Below, piece after piece: positions 51,543-61,957 of a stretch of 64,000 nucleotides of DNA; the first letter of the stretch is position 1, and each line of letters starts with the position of its first letter. The stretch is taken from NCBI GenBank assembly GCA_022711665.1, contig JAKLEN010000004.1, positions 312,528-376,527 of the forward strand, in the 5' to 3' direction. Source of the DNA: Acidobacteriota bacterium. GTDB lineage: Bacteria > Acidobacteriota > Aminicenantia > Aminicenantales > Saccharicenantaceae. A program made the translations under genes and the position numbers. The notes beneath the pieces are model-generated. The model worked only from the letters and a program-made list of their open reading frames with translations, was not told the DNA's origin and searched no databases.

Positions 51543-52357
51543 GATTCGCGCTCCCTGGTCTGGCGCTCGAAATCCTGGTAGCTGCGCAGGCGCCTCATGA
51601 AGGGCTCCCAGTCGATGCCTTCGGCTTCGAACTCCGGCCCGTCGACGCAGGCGAACTTGATTTTCCCGTCGACTTCGACCCGGCAACCACCGCAGAGCCC
51701 GGTGCCGTCGATCATGATCGGATTGAGCGAAACGACGGTCGGGATGCCCTGGCCGAGGGTCAGCTTGGAGACGGCCCGCATCATCGCGGCCGGGCCGATG
51801 ACCACGGCGCGCTCGAACGTCCGCCCCTGGCGCGCCAGGTCGAGGAAAACGTCCGAGACCAGGCCCTTCCTGCCGGCCGAGCCGTCCTCCGTGGCCAGCA
51901 GGACCTCGTCGGCCCAGCCTTCGATCTCGGAGCGCAGGATGATCTTGTCGCGGCTCCGCGCCCCGAGGATGATCGTGACGCTGTTGCCCGCCGCCTTGAG
52001 GGCCTGGGCGATGGGGTACAGCGGGGCGATGCCCACCCCGCCGGCGATGCCGATGCACCGGCCGTACCGTTTGATCCGGGTGGGCTGTCCCAGGGGGCCG
52101 ACCAGGTCGGCGACCGAGTCGCCCTGCCGCAGCCGGGACAGGCGCATCGTGCCGGCGCCGGCGACCTGGACGATGACCTCGATCCATCCGGCTTCGCTGC
52201 AGGCGTCGGCGATGGTCAGCGGGATGCGCTCGCCGTCGGGCGTGGCCCGCAGGATGACGAACTGGCCGGGATGCCGGCTGGCCGCGATCAGCGGGGCGGA
52301 CAGACGCATCCTGAAGATGTCGGGAGCAAGCTTTTCCTTGCGCAGAATCTGGCTCAT
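51521..52357 (-). CDS. nfnA: NAD-binding FAD/[2Fe-2S] subunit of ferredoxin:NADP oxidoreductase
   Basis: A 278-residue protein of the dihydroorotate dehydrogenase electron-transfer/sulfide dehydrogenase beta family. FAD domain (about 1-100: HPGQFVILRA, RIPLTIAD), NAD domain (about 105-220: IAGGVGIAPLYPIAQ) and C-terminal [2Fe-2S] motif GTGLCGGCRVEV with a further Cys in KFACVDGPEF. With NfnB it couples ferredoxin plus NADH oxidation to NADPH formation. The TATAAT box at 52479-52474 implies a leader of about 110 nt with a strong hairpin. Confidence 0.9.
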   Translation of the reverse strand: MSQILRKEKLAPDIFRMRLSAPLIAASRHPGQFVILRATPDGERIPLTIADACSEAGWIEVIVQVAGAGTMRLSRLRQGDSVADLVGPLGQPTRIKRYGRCIGIAGGVGIAPLYPIAQALKAAGNSVTIILGARSRDKIILRSEIEGWADEVLLATEDGSAGRKGLVSDVFLDLARQGRTFERAVVIGPAAMMRAVSKLTLGQGIPTVVSLNPIMIDGTGLCGGCRVEVDGKIKFACVDGPEFEAEGIDWEPFMRRLRSYQDFERQTRERESCRLMNA

Positions 52358-52730
52358 CGTGCCGCAACTTCTCTCAGCTCGGAGGCGGTTCTAGCCGCAG
52401 GCCCCGGCCTGCCGGGGCCGGCGGGTAAAGGCTCGATCTCTCGATGCCCGGGAAGGATCCGCTCGAACATTCTATTATAGGCCTTTCAGGCGCCGGGGAA
52501 AACAGTGAAACCGAAAAAACGCGCGATCTTTTTCCCGGGGGCGTTCCTCCCCAAGGCGAAGGGCCAGCGGCGGGCGGAGGGGAGCCGCGGTCCAGGGGCC
52601 GGAGAAGAGCCCGGGGCGGCCCTCGCCCGCCTCAGCGTCTTGAGAAAAGGGCGGCGATGCGCTATGCTTCGCCGGAAGATCGCGGCGCCGCGCCGGCGAT
52701 CGGAACGCCAGGCAGGCCAGGGAGGATCGC
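52358..52730. promoter_or_regulatory. 373-bp divergent intergenic region (nfnA / small membrane protein)
   Basis: No gene seen. Minus strand: TATAAT at 52479-52474 for nfnA, with only a weak TTTTCC 17 bp upstream; the leader holds a perfect GGCCCCGGC/GCCGGGGCC hairpin (52400-52408/52411-52419). Plus strand: TTGAGA (52640-52645), 17 bp, TATGCT (52663-52668) for the small membrane-protein gene at 52731. Confidence 0.6.
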
Positions 52731-52928
52731 ATGCGCAGGATCGTCAGTCTCGCGATGTTCGTTCTCTTCATCGCCACGATCGTCGTGGCCGTCGTGGAAG
52801 GCCGTCTCCATCCGGGCCGGGCGGAACATCACGTCCTGGTTGCCGGGGCGTTCATCATCGTCACCGTCATCCACATCGTCCTCAACCGCAAGGCCCTGGC
52901 CCGGCAGCTTGGCCGCCGGGACAGCTAG
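52731..52928 (+). CDS. Small two-helix membrane protein (DUF4405-like)
   Basis: A 65-residue protein with two hydrophobic helices (about 5-22 and 34-52) and histidines at the start and within the second helix (AEHHVLV, VIHIVLN). It resembles DUF4405 fragments, whose histidines can bind heme, but it is too short to be sure. GGAGG precedes ATG 52731 and a promoter lies at 52640-52668, which supports a real gene. Function unknown; it stands alone between nfnA and ruvB. Confidence 0.7.
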   Translation: MRRIVSLAMFVLFIATIVVAVVEGRLHPGRAEHHVLVAGAFIIVTVIHIVLNRKALARQLGRRDS

Positions 52929-52977
52929 GTCCCGGGCCCGTCCCCGGCCCGGCCGCCGCGGCCGCCTCACGGCGGAC

Positions 52978-53005
52978 TTGCCCGGAAACGGGAGTTGAGT
53001 AAAAT
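52978..53005 (+). promoter_or_regulatory. Sigma70-type promoter of ruvB-queA
   Basis: TTGCCC (52978-52983), 16 bp, TAAAAT (53000-53005), 17 nt before ATG 53023, which has no strong Shine-Dalgarno. Confidence 0.6.
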
Positions 53006-53022
53006 AGCAGAGAGCCGCAATA

Positions 53023-54072
53023 ATGCCTGCCATCCTCAGCCCCATCCGGACCAAGGAGGACGTCCTCTTCGAGGACAGCCTCCGGCCGAAGACGTTCGAC
53101 GAGTTCGTCGGCCAGGACAAGGTCAAGGCCAACCTCAGGATCTTCATCGAAGCGGCCCGGAAGCGCGACGAGCACCTCGATCATGTCCTCCTCTACGGGC
53201 CGCCCGGCCTGGGCAAGACCAGCCTGGCCTATCTCATCGCCAAGGAGATGGGCGTCGGCATCAAGCCCACCTCCGGCCCGGTCATCGAGCGGGCCGGCGA
53301 CCTCTCGGCCATCCTGACGAACATGCAGACCAAGGAGGTCCTGTTCATCGACGAGATCCACCGGCTCCAGGCCTCGGTCGAGGAGATCCTCTACTCGGCC
53401 ATGGAGGACTTCAGCCTGGACATCGTCATCGGCCAGGGGCCGGGGGCCCGCAGCCACAAGCTCAAGATCAAGAAGTTCACCCTGATCGGGGCGACGACGC
53501 GGGCCGGCCGCATCACGGCGCCGCTGCGCGGCCGCTTCGGCATCATCCACCGCCTCGACTACTACCAGGACGAGGACCTCAAGAAGGTCATCCAGCGCTC
53601 GGCCAGGATCCTCAAGGTCAAGGTCGACGACGCCGGGGCCGGCGAGATCGCCCTGCGCTCGCGGGGCACGCCGCGCGTCGCCAACCGGCTGCTGCGGCGC
53701 GTCCGCGACTACGTCGACGTCAAGGGCGACGGCGTCATCACGGCCCGGGAGGCCCAGCGGGCCCTGGACATGATGGAGGTCGACGCCCTGGGACTCGACG
53801 ACGTCGACCGCAAGATCCTCTCGACCATCATCGAGAATTTCGGCGGCGGCCCGGTCGGCATCGGCACCATCGCCGCGGCCATCGACGAGGAGAAGGACAC
53901 GATCGAGAGCATCTACGAGCCGTTCCTGATGCGCATCGGCTTTCTCGACCGGACCATCCGCGGCCGGGTCGTCACCCCGAAGGCCTACGCCCATCTGGGC
54001 TACGAAGGCCCGCAGGCCGGCCGGAGCGGCCGGGCCAGGGCCTCCGGCCAGAGGAAGCTTTTCCGGGACTGA
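53023..54072 (+). CDS. ruvB: Holliday junction DNA helicase motor RuvB
   Basis: A 349-residue AAA+ hexamer subunit. Walker A GPPGLGKT at 59-66, Walker B LFIDEIH at 107-113, sensor 1 LIGATTRAG, arginine-finger region LRGRFG, and the C-terminal winged-helix DNA-binding domain ([16 protein letters not shown]). It drives branch migration with RuvA, encoded 18 kb upstream. The C-terminus carries a basic extension ([15 protein letters not shown]). queA follows after 17 bp. Confidence 0.97.
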   Translation: MPAILSPIRTKEDVLFEDSLRPKTFDEFVGQDKVKANLRIFIEAARKRDEHLDHVLLYGPPGLGKTSLAYLIAKEMGVGIKPTSGPVIERAGDLSAILTNMQTKEVLFIDEIHRLQASVEEILYSAMEDFSLDIVIGQGPGARSHKLKIKKFTLIGATTRAGRITAPLRGRFGIIHRLDYYQDEDLKKVIQRSARILKVKVDDAGAGEIALRSRGTPRVANRLLRRVRDYVDVKGDGVITAREAQRALDMMEVDALGLDDVDRKILSTIIENFGGGPVGIGTIAAAIDEEKDTIESIYEPFLMRIGFLDRTIRGRVVTPKAYAHLGYEGPQAGRSGRARASGQRKLFRD

Positions 54073-54089
54073 GCGCCCTTCGAGCGGCC

Positions 54090-55139
54090 ATGACCTGCGG
54101 CAAGCCCCTTCGCGTCTCCGACTTCGACTACGACCTGCCGCCGGAGCTCATCGCCCAGCATCCCCTGCCCCGGCGCGACGATTCGCGGATGATGGTCGTG
54201 GACCGGCGGGCCGGCACGATCCGCCACGGCCGCTTCCGCGAGTTCGCCGGCCTCATGGGCCCGGGCGACCTCCTGGTCCTGAACGACACCCGGGTCCTGC
54301 CGGCCCGGCTCTGGGGCCTGAGCGGCCAGGCCCGGATCGAGTTCCTGTTCATCCGCGAGACCGGGCCGGGCCTCTGGGAGGTCCTCTGCCGGCCGGCGAA
54401 GCGGGTCCGCGACGGGGACGCCGTTCGCTTCCCCTCCGGCGCCGAGGCCCGCGCGGCCGGGGCGGCGGCGGAGGGCCGGCGGCTTCTCGACTTCGGCCGG
54501 ACCGACGTCCGGGCCCTGCTTCGCGAATCCGGCTACGCGCCCCTGCCGCCGTACATCAAGCGGGCCCGGCAGGATGAGGCCGCCAGGCCGGAGGACATCG
54601 ACCGCTACCAGACCGTCTTCGCCCGGAAAGAGGGCGCCATCGCCGCGCCGACGGCCGGCCTGCATTTCACCAGGGGCGTCCTGCGGGCCCTCGAGGATCG
54701 GGGCGTCGGCATCCAGCGCGTCACCCTGGACGTCGGCCTGGCCACGTTCCAGCCGGTCCGGGCCGATCTCGTGGCCGAGCACACGATGCTCGAGGAAACC
54801 TACTCGGTTTCCCCGGCCGCGGCCATGGCCGTCAACGCCTCCCGGTCGGAGGGGCGGCCGGTCACGGCCGTCGGCACGACCGTCGTCCGGACGCTCGAGA
54901 GCGCCTGGCGCGACGGGGCCGTCCGTTCCGGCCGCCGCTCCACGGCTCTCTTCATCACGCCGGGATTCGAATTCCACGTCGTCGGCCGGCTGTTGACGAA
55001 CTTCCATCTCCCCAAGTCGACGCTGCTGATGCTCGTCTCCGCCTTCGCCGGCTACGATCTGATGATGGCCGCCTACCGCCGGGCGGTCGAGGAGCGCTAC
55101 CGCTTCTTCTCCTACGGCGACTGCATGCTCATCGTTTGA
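54090..55139 (+). CDS. queA: tRNA preQ1(34) S-adenosylmethionine ribosyltransferase-isomerase
   Basis: A 349-residue queuosine-pathway enzyme transferring the ribosyl part of SAM to preQ1 in tRNA to give epoxyqueuosine. Seen: [24 protein letters not shown] near 11-34, [22 protein letters not shown] and the late [19 protein letters not shown]. Length is standard. ATG 54090 is the family start, with weak RBS; co-transcription with ruvB is likely. The 3' end overlaps the convergent GH95 gene by 11 bp. Confidence 0.96.
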   Translation: MTCGKPLRVSDFDYDLPPELIAQHPLPRRDDSRMMVVDRRAGTIRHGRFREFAGLMGPGDLLVLNDTRVLPARLWGLSGQARIEFLFIRETGPGLWEVLCRPAKRVRDGDAVRFPSGAEARAAGAAAEGRRLLDFGRTDVRALLRESGYAPLPPYIKRARQDEAARPEDIDRYQTVFARKEGAIAAPTAGLHFTRGVLRALEDRGVGIQRVTLDVGLATFQPVRADLVAEHTMLEETYSVSPAAAMAVNASRSEGRPVTAVGTTVVRTLESAWRDGAVRSGRRSTALFITPGFEFHVVGRLLTNFHLPKSTLLMLVSAFAGYDLMMAAYRRAVEERYRFFSYGDCMLIV

Positions 55140-57633
55140 AAGGCCCGCGGCCGTCCCAGACGAGGCGCTGTCCCGGCTTCGTCCGGAGGTCCCGCCTCTC
55201 GCCCCCGTAGCGGAGGATCAGCGGGCTTCCCTTCTCGGAGCGTATGACGGCCCTGACGAGCTTGCCGCCCAGCCAGGCCATGTCGACCTCGAAGCCGCCG
55301 CGGGCCCGGAGGCCCGTCACCTCGCCGTCCGGCCAGGCGCCGGGCAGGGCCGGCAGGAGCTTCAGGACGTATCGGCCGTTTTCCATGAGGTGGCTCTGGA
55401 GAAGCATCTCGGCGATGCCGGCCGTGGCCCCGAGATTGCCGTCGATCTGGAAGGGGGGGTGGGCGCAGAAGAGGTTGGGATAGGTCCCGCCGGCGTTCGA
55501 CATATCGACGCCCGTCTGGCCGGCCGGCCGGAGAAGGTCCCGGAGAAGCCGGTAGGCCCGGTCTCCGTCCCCGAGCCGGGCCCGGAAGCTGATCTTCCAG
55601 GCCAGCGACCAGCCGGTGCCGATGTCCGTCCTGGCCTCCAGGCTCTTGCGGGCCGCGGCGGCCAGTTCGGGCGTTCTTTCCGGATCGATCCCGCTGCCGG
55701 GGTGGAGCATGAAGAGGTGGGAGACATGCCGGTGCGTTGGCTCGACCTCCCTGAACTCCTCCCGCCATTCCATCAGCCGGCCGTCGGCCCCGATCCGCGG
55801 CCGGGCCAGACTGCCGAGGGCGGCCTCGATCCTGGCCAGAAGCGGGTCCCGGTCTCCCAGGACGGCCGCCGCGGCCAGGACGTTGGCGAAGAGATCGCGG
55901 ATGACCTCCTGGTCATGCGACGGCCCCATGCTCATCTGGGCCGTCGAGCCGTCGGGGGCGTAGAACGAGTTCTCGGGCGAGGTGGCCGGCCCCGAGACGA
56001 GCTCGCCCGTCGCCGGATCCGCGACCAGCCAATCGAGGTAGAACCGGGCCGAGCCCGTCATGATCGGGTAGATCGCCTCCAGGTACCGCCGGTCCAGCGT
56101 GAACTGGTAATGGTCCCAGAGCTCGTGGCAGAGCCAGCCGCCGGCCCCGACATGCAATCCCCAGCTCGGGTGCTCGCCCGGCGCGGTGAAGCCCCAGACA
56201 TTGGTGATCGGATGGACGCACCAGCCGCCGGCCTGGTACTGCACGGCGGCCGTCCGCTCGCCCGGCTTGACGAGCGACCGGACGAGCTCGACGAACGGCC
56301 CGTAACAGGCGGCGAGGTTCGTCGGATCGGCCGGCCAATAGTTCATCTGGACATTGATGTCCGTATGGTAGTCGCCGTTCCAGGGGGTCTGGATCTTGTT
56401 GGCCCACAGCCCCTGGAGGTTGGCGGCCGGAGCCCCCTGGCGCGACGACGCGATCAGAAGATAGCGCCCGAACTGGAAGTAGATCTCCTGCAGCCTCAGG
56501 TCGTCCGGACGCTCCTTCTGCCCCGTCAGGCGCCGGTCGGTCGGGACCGCGTCGGGGGAGCCGCCGGAAAGCGTCAGGCGGACCCGGCCGAAGAGCCGGG
56601 AGTGATCCTCGACGTGCCGCCGTCGCAGGGCCGCATAGGATCGGGAGGCGGCCCGCCGGAGATCGTCCGCCGTCGCGGCCAGCGGGTCGGTCCCGCGATA
56701 CGGGGGACACCCGGGCCCGTAATCCGTCGCGGCGGTCAGGATCAGGACGACATCGTCGGCCCGGCTGACCTCCAGGGTCTGCCGCGAACAGGTCACGCGC
56801 CCTCCCCTGGCGATGGCCATCAAGCGGGCGGCGTAACGGACGCCATCGCCGCCCTTGCCGTCGGTCAGAACGCCGGTCATCAACAGGTGGTCTTCCGCCG
56901 CCCGCGTCTCGAAACGCTCCGGCCGGGTCAGGGCCGCCTTGAAGCTCAGGGCCCCCTTCCTGTCGGCCGCCAGATGCACGACCAGGGCCCGGTCGGGGAA
57001 GCTCGAAAAGACCTCGCGCCGGTAACGGACCCCGTCCTGACGGTAGGACACGCCGGCCAGCCCGCGCTCGAGATCGAGCTCCCGGCGATAGCCGTCGAAA
57101 GCCGACGTCTTCCCGAAATCGAGCCACAGGTCGCCCAGCGTCTGGAAGCAGCCGTACGGGACCTCGGCGCCGTTGCCCTGGCCCGAACCGGCGCCCAGGC
57201 AGACCTGCGTCCCGAGGGTCAGTTCCGTGGCTTCCTTGTACTTGCCCGCGAAGAGCAGCCGCCGGATCTCGGCCAGGGAAGCCGCGGCCCCGGGGTTGTC
57301 GTTGTCGTCGGGGCCGCCCGACCAGAGGCTCTTCTCGTTGAGTTGCAGCCGCTCCCGGCCCACGCCGCCGAAGACCATGGCCCCCAGGGAGCCGTTGCCG
57401 ACGGGCAGGGCCTTGAGCCATTCCGGATCGTTTCGCCAGCCGTCCCTGATGTCCGGCGCCGCCGCGTCGGCCGGGCGGTCGTACCAGAGCTTCGGGGCGG
57501 CCCGGCGGGGCGTCTGGCCGGCGCAGCCGAAGCCGAGCCCGAACCCGACCAGGAAGGGAATCAGCCGGCGCCCGGGCCGCGATCCGGCCCTCGCCGCTCG
57601 AAAGATCCAGGCCCGTTCCCTGCGCGAATCCAT
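55129..57633 (-). CDS. GH95-family glycoside hydrolase (alpha-L-fucosidase/galactosidase type), lipoprotein
   Basis: An 834-residue surface enzyme. Signal ends LGFGC, probable lipidated Cys37. The N-terminal beta domain (about 50-320) contains [16 protein letters not shown]. The catalytic (alpha/alpha)6 barrel holds the family residues: Asn427 in NVQMNYW, the acid Glu554 in SPENSF and Asp in [14 protein letters not shown]95 enzymes remove terminal alpha-1,2-fucose or L-galactose from host or plant glycans. It lies alone, with no SusC/D-like or other CAZyme genes nearby. Substrate cannot be fixed from sequence. Confidence 0.93.
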   Translation of the reverse strand: MDSRRERAWIFRAARAGSRPGRRLIPFLVGFGLGFGCAGQTPRRAAPKLWYDRPADAAAPDIRDGWRNDPEWLKALPVGNGSLGAMVFGGVGRERLQLNEKSLWSGGPDDNDNPGAAASLAEIRRLLFAGKYKEATELTLGTQVCLGAGSGQGNGAEVPYGCFQTLGDLWLDFGKTSAFDGYRRELDLERGLAGVSYRQDGVRYRREVFSSFPDRALVVHLAADRKGALSFKAALTRPERFETRAAEDHLLMTGVLTDGKGGDGVRYAARLMAIARGGRVTCSRQTLEVSRADDVVLILTAATDYGPGCPPYRGTDPLAATADDLRRAASRSYAALRRRHVEDHSRLFGRVRLTLSGGSPDAVPTDRRLTGQKERPDDLRLQEIYFQFGRYLLIASSRQGAPAANLQGLWANKIQTPWNGDYHTDINVQMNYWPADPTNLAACYGPFVELVRSLVKPGERTAAVQYQAGGWCVHPITNVWGFTAPGEHPSWGLHVGAGGWLCHELWDHYQFTLDRRYLEAIYPIMTGSARFYLDWLVADPATGELVSGPATSPENSFYAPDGSTAQMSMGPSHDQEVIRDLFANVLAAAAVLGDRDPLLARIEAALGSLARPRIGADGRLMEWREEFREVEPTHRHVSHLFMLHPGSGIDPERTPELAAAARKSLEARTDIGTGWSLAWKISFRARLGDGDRAYRLLRDLLRPAGQTGVDMSNAGGTYPNLFCAHPPFQIDGNLGATAGIAEMLLQSHLMENGRYVLKLLPALPGAWPDGEVTGLRARGGFEVDMAWLGGKLVRAVIRSEKGSPLILRYGGERRDLRTKPGQRLVWDGRGPFKR

Positions 57634-57723
57634 GCCGGTCGTTCTCCGTGCCTGCCTTTATGCCCCCGCATGTTAATACTTCCCGGGCCTGGAGGGAAGA
57701 CCGGCCCCGCGGGCCGGCCCGGC

Positions 57724-57752
57724 TTGAATTAGCCGGACTTCTCCGGTAGGAT
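57724..57752 (+). promoter_or_regulatory. Sigma70-type promoter of the ECF sigma gene
   Basis: TTGAAT (57724-57729), 17 bp, TAGGAT (57747-57752), 24 nt before ATG 57776. It looks like a housekeeping rather than an autoregulated ECF promoter. Confidence 0.65.
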
Positions 57753-57775
57753 GGCCCTCGCCAAGGCCGAGGGCT

Positions 57776-58306
57776 ATGACAGGTAAGCCGGAATCGTTCG
57801 ACAGTTTTCTGGACTCGCTGACCCCCTTCCTCCTCTCCGAGCTCAGGGCCCTCGGCTATGTCGCGCCTTCCCCCGAGAGGGACGATCTGCTCCAGGAGAT
57901 CCGCATCCGCATCTGGCAGGCCCTAAGGGAACGGAAGGGCGAAATAAATTTTTTCAACGCCTATGTAAAAAAGGTGGTTTTATCTGTCTTTATCAATGCA
58001 GGCAGGAAGATCAGTCGTGAAAGGAAGATCTTCGATCCGTCAGGATGCGACGAGAACCGGATCGGGAAGAAGGGGCAGGATCGCGTGGAATCGAACGACA
58101 TGCTGAAAGACATCCTGGCCGACGCGCTGCAATCCCTGGGCCGGGAGAAGCGGCGGGTCGTCGAGCTGCGCTTCGAGGGCTTCTCCTTCGCCGAGATCGC
58201 CCAGCTGAACTCCTGGTCCCTGCGCAAGGCCCAGAGCGCCTACTATCGCGGCCTCGCCGATCTGCGGGATAGTTTGGCAAAAAGGGGTATCCATTATGAA
58301 GACTGA
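57776..58306 (+). CDS. ECF-type RNA polymerase sigma factor
   Basis: A 176-residue sigma-70-family protein. Region 2 (about 15-85) includes RDDLLQEIRIRIWQAL. Region 4 (about 115-170) has LGREKRRVVELRFEGFSFAEIAQLNSWSLRKAQSAYYRGLADLR, a helix-turn-helix for the -35 box. The linker is longer than usual and charged. It overlaps by 11 bp with the zinc-finger membrane protein, a normal sigma/anti-sigma arrangement. The segment around 57940-58030 is AT-richer than its surroundings. Confidence 0.9.
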   Translation: MTGKPESFDSFLDSLTPFLLSELRALGYVAPSPERDDLLQEIRIRIWQALRERKGEINFFNAYVKKVVLSVFINAGRKISRERKIFDPSGCDENRIGKKGQDRVESNDMLKDILADALQSLGREKRRVVELRFEGFSFAEIAQLNSWSLRKAQSAYYRGLADLRDSLAKRGIHYED

Positions 58307-59009
58307 CCTGGCCGGTCTGATGGAGGCTTATCAGGCCCATCTGGAAGACCAGGAGCGCGGCGCCTGTTCGGGCTGTCCGGCTCCCGAAGGCCTGGTCCGG
58401 CTCCTGGAAAGGCAGGCCGGACGGAAAGAGCGGAAGATGATACTGGATCACGTCGCGGGCTGCGTCGACTGCGCCCTTCTCCTGAAGTCGGCCCTCCGGC
58501 TGTCCGGCGAGATCGACAGGGTCCTCGGAAGGGACGGCGCCCTCCGGATCGCCCCCCGGGAAGGGGCCGCGGCCGGGACGGGCGGACCGCGGTTCCTGCT
58601 TGGCCGCCGGGCGGCCTTCGGGGCGCTGGCCGGGGCCCTGGGCCTGGCCATCGTCACCTATTCGGTCATCCGGCTGGCCGAGAAGCCCGTCGTCCGGGGA
58701 GCGGCGGGGCCCCAGGTCCGGCTGATCAGCCCAGTCAAGGGGGCCTCGGTCCCGGCCGGCGAGATCGAGTTCCTCTGGGAGACGGTCCCCCAGGCCGCGC
58801 GCTACTCCCTGGAGATTTTCAACGGCTCCCTGGAAAGGCTCTGGCGCAGCGGGCCGCTCACCGAGGTCCGGCTGCCCCTGCCGGAAGACGCCCGGGGGGC
58901 CATCCGCCCCGGCGAGAGCTATTTCTGGCGGGTCACCGCTGTCTTGAAGGACGGCCAGGAGCTGGCCTCGAAGCTGGCCGAGTTCTCGGTCGGAAAAATG
59001 CCGGCCTAA
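58296..59009 (+). CDS. Zinc-finger membrane protein, probable anti-sigma factor
   Basis: A 237-residue single-pass protein. A zf-HC2-like motif His52-x3-Cys56-x2-Cys59 (HVAGCVDC) is preceded by CSGC at 24-27; one helix lies at about 108-130. The extracytoplasmic part (about 140-237) has a fibronectin-III-like pattern (LISPVKGASVPAGEIEFLWE, SYFWRVTAVLKDG). The zinc finger would hold the ECF factor inactive, and the outer domain would sense an envelope signal. It overlaps the sigma gene by 11 bp and the convergent CHAT gene by 4 bp. Confidence 0.85.
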   Translation: MKTDLAGLMEAYQAHLEDQERGACSGCPAPEGLVRLLERQAGRKERKMILDHVAGCVDCALLLKSALRLSGEIDRVLGRDGALRIAPREGAAAGTGGPRFLLGRRAAFGALAGALGLAIVTYSVIRLAEKPVVRGAAGPQVRLISPVKGASVPAGEIEFLWETVPQAARYSLEIFNGSLERLWRSGPLTEVRLPLPEDARGAIRPGESYFWRVTAVLKDGQELASKLAEFSVGKMPA

Positions 59010-61894
59010 TATCCCCCCGTCAGCACGTAAGGCGCCCAGAGACAGGGATGGGCGTACCCCTTTTCCCGCATGGCCTTCTTGGCCGCCCGGACGGCCGCGG
59101 CCTTGTCCTGGCCGCGGAAATAGGCATCATAGAAGAGCTTCATGAACGCCGCCCCGGCCTCGTCGTTGACCGGCCAGAGTGTTGACAGGACCGACCGGGC
59201 TCCCATGTAGAAAAAGACCCTCGGCAGGCCGAGGTTGCCCTCGTTCATCACGATCGTGCCCCTGCCCGTCTGGCAGGCCGACAGGACGACCAGGTCGGCG
59301 CGGCACCCCAGACCGTACATTTCCGAGACCTGGAGATAGCCGTCCTCCTCGTCGCCCTCCTCGGGGGCCAGGCGGAGGGCCGATCTCAGGGGGTGGTTGT
59401 CGTCGGAAAAGGCGTGGCAGGCCAGGTGGATGAGCCCGTAGGAGGCCAGGTCGACGCCCTTCAGGGCGCTCTCGGTGGCCTCCCGGCCCTCGAAGACGTC
59501 GATCCGGCCCGGGGCGAAGCGCCCGGCCAGGTCGGCGATCTCCTTCCTGACGTGAGGCAGGGGGGCGATCTCGAAGCCGCTCCGGCCGTAAACATCATCC
59601 AGGACGGCGCTCGGCGAAAGCGGCGCCGTTCCCGAAAGAAGGCGGGCCGGCCGCGGGTATTTCGAGACGCCGAAGGCGAGCGTCCTGGAGCCGCCGGGGG
59701 CAGCCGGGCCCGGCGCGGCGGACTCGAGGGACGAAGCCGATGGCGCGTAGGACACGGCGAAGCGGTCGATGAGATAGGCCGGCTTCGCCGGGCCGGAGGC
59801 GGGCGGGACCAGGGCCTCGAACGGCAGCCGGAAGAGCATGCCGTCGGGAACGATGATCAGCCGGTCGACCCCGGCCCGAAGGCCGGATACGGCGGGCTCG
59901 AGCAAGACCTGGTAGAGCCGCCGGGCCGCCGGGAGCCCCTTGGCCGCATCCATCGAGGAATCCTCGAGAAAGCTCAAGTATCCCGTCAGGGCGCCCTGGA
60001 GGAGCTTGGCCGGCGGCAGCTCGACGAGGCGCAGGGAGTCCTTGGTGACGCAGAAGAGGATCGAAGCCGTGTCGCCCAGGAGGTACTCGAGGACGGCCGT
60101 CCGATCGTCGAGCCGGCCCTGCAGGACCTCCAGGGAGATGGGCCGGGGAGAACGGATCGTCCGGCCGGCTGACACATACCGGTCGAAGACCGCCGCGTCC
60201 ATCAGGTCGTCGATCCGGACGAGGCTCTTTTCCAGCTCGTCCCGCGCCTCCGGGCTCAGGCCGCCCCGGGCCAGGGTTTTCAGGAGCTCCGCCCGTTCCC
60301 GGCCGAGCTTGGCCTCGTCGAGATCGGCCGCGGCCGCTTCCGGGCGCGGCGCCGCGCCGGAAAGCCGGTTCCGGAACTCCAGGAAGGACCGGGCCCTCAG
60401 GTACTCGGACAGACGGAACATCTCGCGCCCGTAGATCTCCCTGTCCTCCGTCCGGGAGAGCTTGAGATAAAGGCCGACTAGGGCCTGAAAGGGCTTGAGG
60501 GACCTGCCGATGAACTCGGCCCGCTGGATATCGCTGACGATGCCGGAGAACCCTTCGCCGACGATCCGCAGGGCCAGCTCGTAGTTCTCGATGGCCTGGC
60601 CGTAGTCCTGCCGCTCCTCGGCGCAGCGGCCCAGGCCGAAGGCGGCGCTCAGCCGCAGGAGCGGCATGTCCGTGCGCTCGGCCAGGGTCCTGGTCTCCTC
60701 GAAATGGGCCTGCGCCTCGGCCGTCGCTCCCGTTTGAACCGCTATGTTGCCGAGCAAGGAGAGAATTTTTCCGATGACAAGGGCCGGGGCCTTGGTCCGC
60801 CTGGCCTCCTCGAGGGCCGGAGAAAGGATCTTGCGCGCCTCCTCCAACCGGTTCTGGTCCAGATAGACGGCGGCCAGGCCGGCCAGGGCGTCCAGGCGGA
60901 ATGATTCCCCCTCCAGGACCGTATCGATCTCGAGATATAAAGTGTAGCATTCCAGCGCCCTCTGCTGGTAATCCTCGGATTCCAGCCGTCGGCCGAGGCC
61001 CAGGAACATGTTGCCGAGGTTTAGAAGGAGCGAGGATTCGAAAGCCTTCGTCGAAGGTCCGGGCAGGCGCGAGGCCGCGTTCAACAGGTATTCCTTGGCT
61101 TTTACATAGTCGCCGATCGAGCCATAGGTCACGGCGATATTGTTCAAGCACGATACGAAATCACGCCCTCCCTGCAAGTCCTTTTCCAGGTAGTTCAGTG
61201 CTCGAAGAAAGAAGCTCAGGGCCCGGGAGTATTCGCCCCTCATCGCATAATAGGTGCCGACCCTTTTGGCGGCTTTGGATGCTTCGAGGTTGTAGTTGAG
61301 GGCGCCGGCCAGATCCAGGGCCCGGAGGCTGAGCTTCAGATACTGGGCCTGCCCTTCCTTAGTGCCGGCATAATTGACGCTCCAGACAGAAGCGATCCTG
61401 AGCTGATAGGGCCGGCTGGCGATCCTCACGGCCATGCTGTCGGCTGCCGCGAATCGCCCGTTGGAGCCGGCGATGTCGCCGGCCTCGCGCAGCTCGAGCG
61501 CCTCGATAAAAGCCTGCTGGACGGCCAGCTCGGCCTTGAACATGGCGGCTTCGGCCGGAAGCCCTTGTCCGCGGGCCCATTCGACCGCCGCCCGCGAGCT
61601 CCGGAGGGCCTCCTCGCGGCGGTCCGTGCTGAGGAGAAGGTAGCCAAGGGCATGGAAGGCGCTGGCCCTTTCCGAAGATTTCGTCTCCGGGCTGGCGATG
61701 CCCTCCTGGAAACGGGCGATGGCTTCTTCGTAGGCCCCCTTTTCCATAAGCGCCCGCCCCGCGGCAAGAAAAGCCGGTTCGGACTCGGCCAGCCTTATCC
61801 CGGCGGCGCTTGTTGGCAGAGCGGGCGCACCGGCCCAGGCGGCGATCAGGGCCAAGAGCGCCAAAACCCGCTGCTTCGTGGCAAAAAACGTCAT
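59006..61894 (-). CDS. Exported TPR-CHAT (caspase-like) protein
   Basis: A 962-residue protein. Signal peptide 1-31 (ALLALIAAWAGAPALP). About ten TPR-like repeats fill 40-500, for example LEEARKILSPALEEARRTKAP and AIENYELALRIVG. The C-terminal CHAT protease domain covers about 640-962, with catalytic His827 (LACHAFSD) and Cys874 (VLSACQTG), both intact. CHAT proteases are caspase relatives used in signalling and defence; exported TPR-CHAT proteins have unknown targets. ATG 61894 is preferred: the in-frame ATG 61930 lies inside the -10 box. Convergent with the sigma/anti-sigma pair. Confidence 0.9.
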   Translation of the reverse strand: MTFFATKQRVLALLALIAAWAGAPALPTSAAGIRLAESEPAFLAAGRALMEKGAYEEAIARFQEGIASPETKSSERASAFHALGYLLLSTDRREEALRSSRAAVEWARGQGLPAEAAMFKAELAVQQAFIEALELREAGDIAGSNGRFAAADSMAVRIASRPYQLRIASVWSVNYAGTKEGQAQYLKLSLRALDLAGALNYNLEASKAAKRVGTYYAMRGEYSRALSFFLRALNYLEKDLQGGRDFVSCLNNIAVTYGSIGDYVKAKEYLLNAASRLPGPSTKAFESSLLLNLGNMFLGLGRRLESEDYQQRALECYTLYLEIDTVLEGESFRLDALAGLAAVYLDQNRLEEARKILSPALEEARRTKAPALVIGKILSLLGNIAVQTGATAEAQAHFEETRTLAERTDMPLLRLSAAFGLGRCAEERQDYGQAIENYELALRIVGEGFSGIVSDIQRAEFIGRSLKPFQALVGLYLKLSRTEDREIYGREMFRLSEYLRARSFLEFRNRLSGAAPRPEAAAADLDEAKLGRERAELLKTLARGGLSPEARDELEKSLVRIDDLMDAAVFDRYVSAGRTIRSPRPISLEVLQGRLDDRTAVLEYLLGDTASILFCVTKDSLRLVELPPAKLLQGALTGYLSFLEDSSMDAAKGLPAARRLYQVLLEPAVSGLRAGVDRLIIVPDGMLFRLPFEALVPPASGPAKPAYLIDRFAVSYAPSASSLESAAPGPAAPGGSRTLAFGVSKYPRPARLLSGTAPLSPSAVLDDVYGRSGFEIAPLPHVRKEIADLAGRFAPGRIDVFEGREATESALKGVDLASYGLIHLACHAFSDDNHPLRSALRLAPEEGDEEDGYLQVSEMYGLGCRADLVVLSACQTGRGTIVMNEGNLGLPRVFFYMGARSVLSTLWPVNDEAGAAFMKLFYDAYFRGQDKAAAVRAAKKAMREKGYAHPCLWAPYVLTGGY

Positions 61895-61928
61895 TATTAA
61901 TGAAAAGCCGTCCGAGACGACTCGGGAC

Positions 61929-61957
61929 ATTCTAGGGAAAAACGGGGTTCACGGCAA
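61929..61957 (-). promoter_or_regulatory. Promoter of the CHAT gene, with flanking inverted repeat
   Basis: Minus-strand TTGCCG (61957-61952), 17 bp, TAGAAT (61934-61929). A perfect 8-bp inverted repeat AAGCCGGC-CAT-GCCGGCTT (61956-61974) abuts the -35 and may be a regulator site. Confidence 0.65.

Noticed and set aside
61895..61930. ATG 61930 as start of the CHAT gene
   Set aside because: It lies inside the TAGAAT -10 box, so it would not be transcribed; ATG 61894 also starts the signal peptide.
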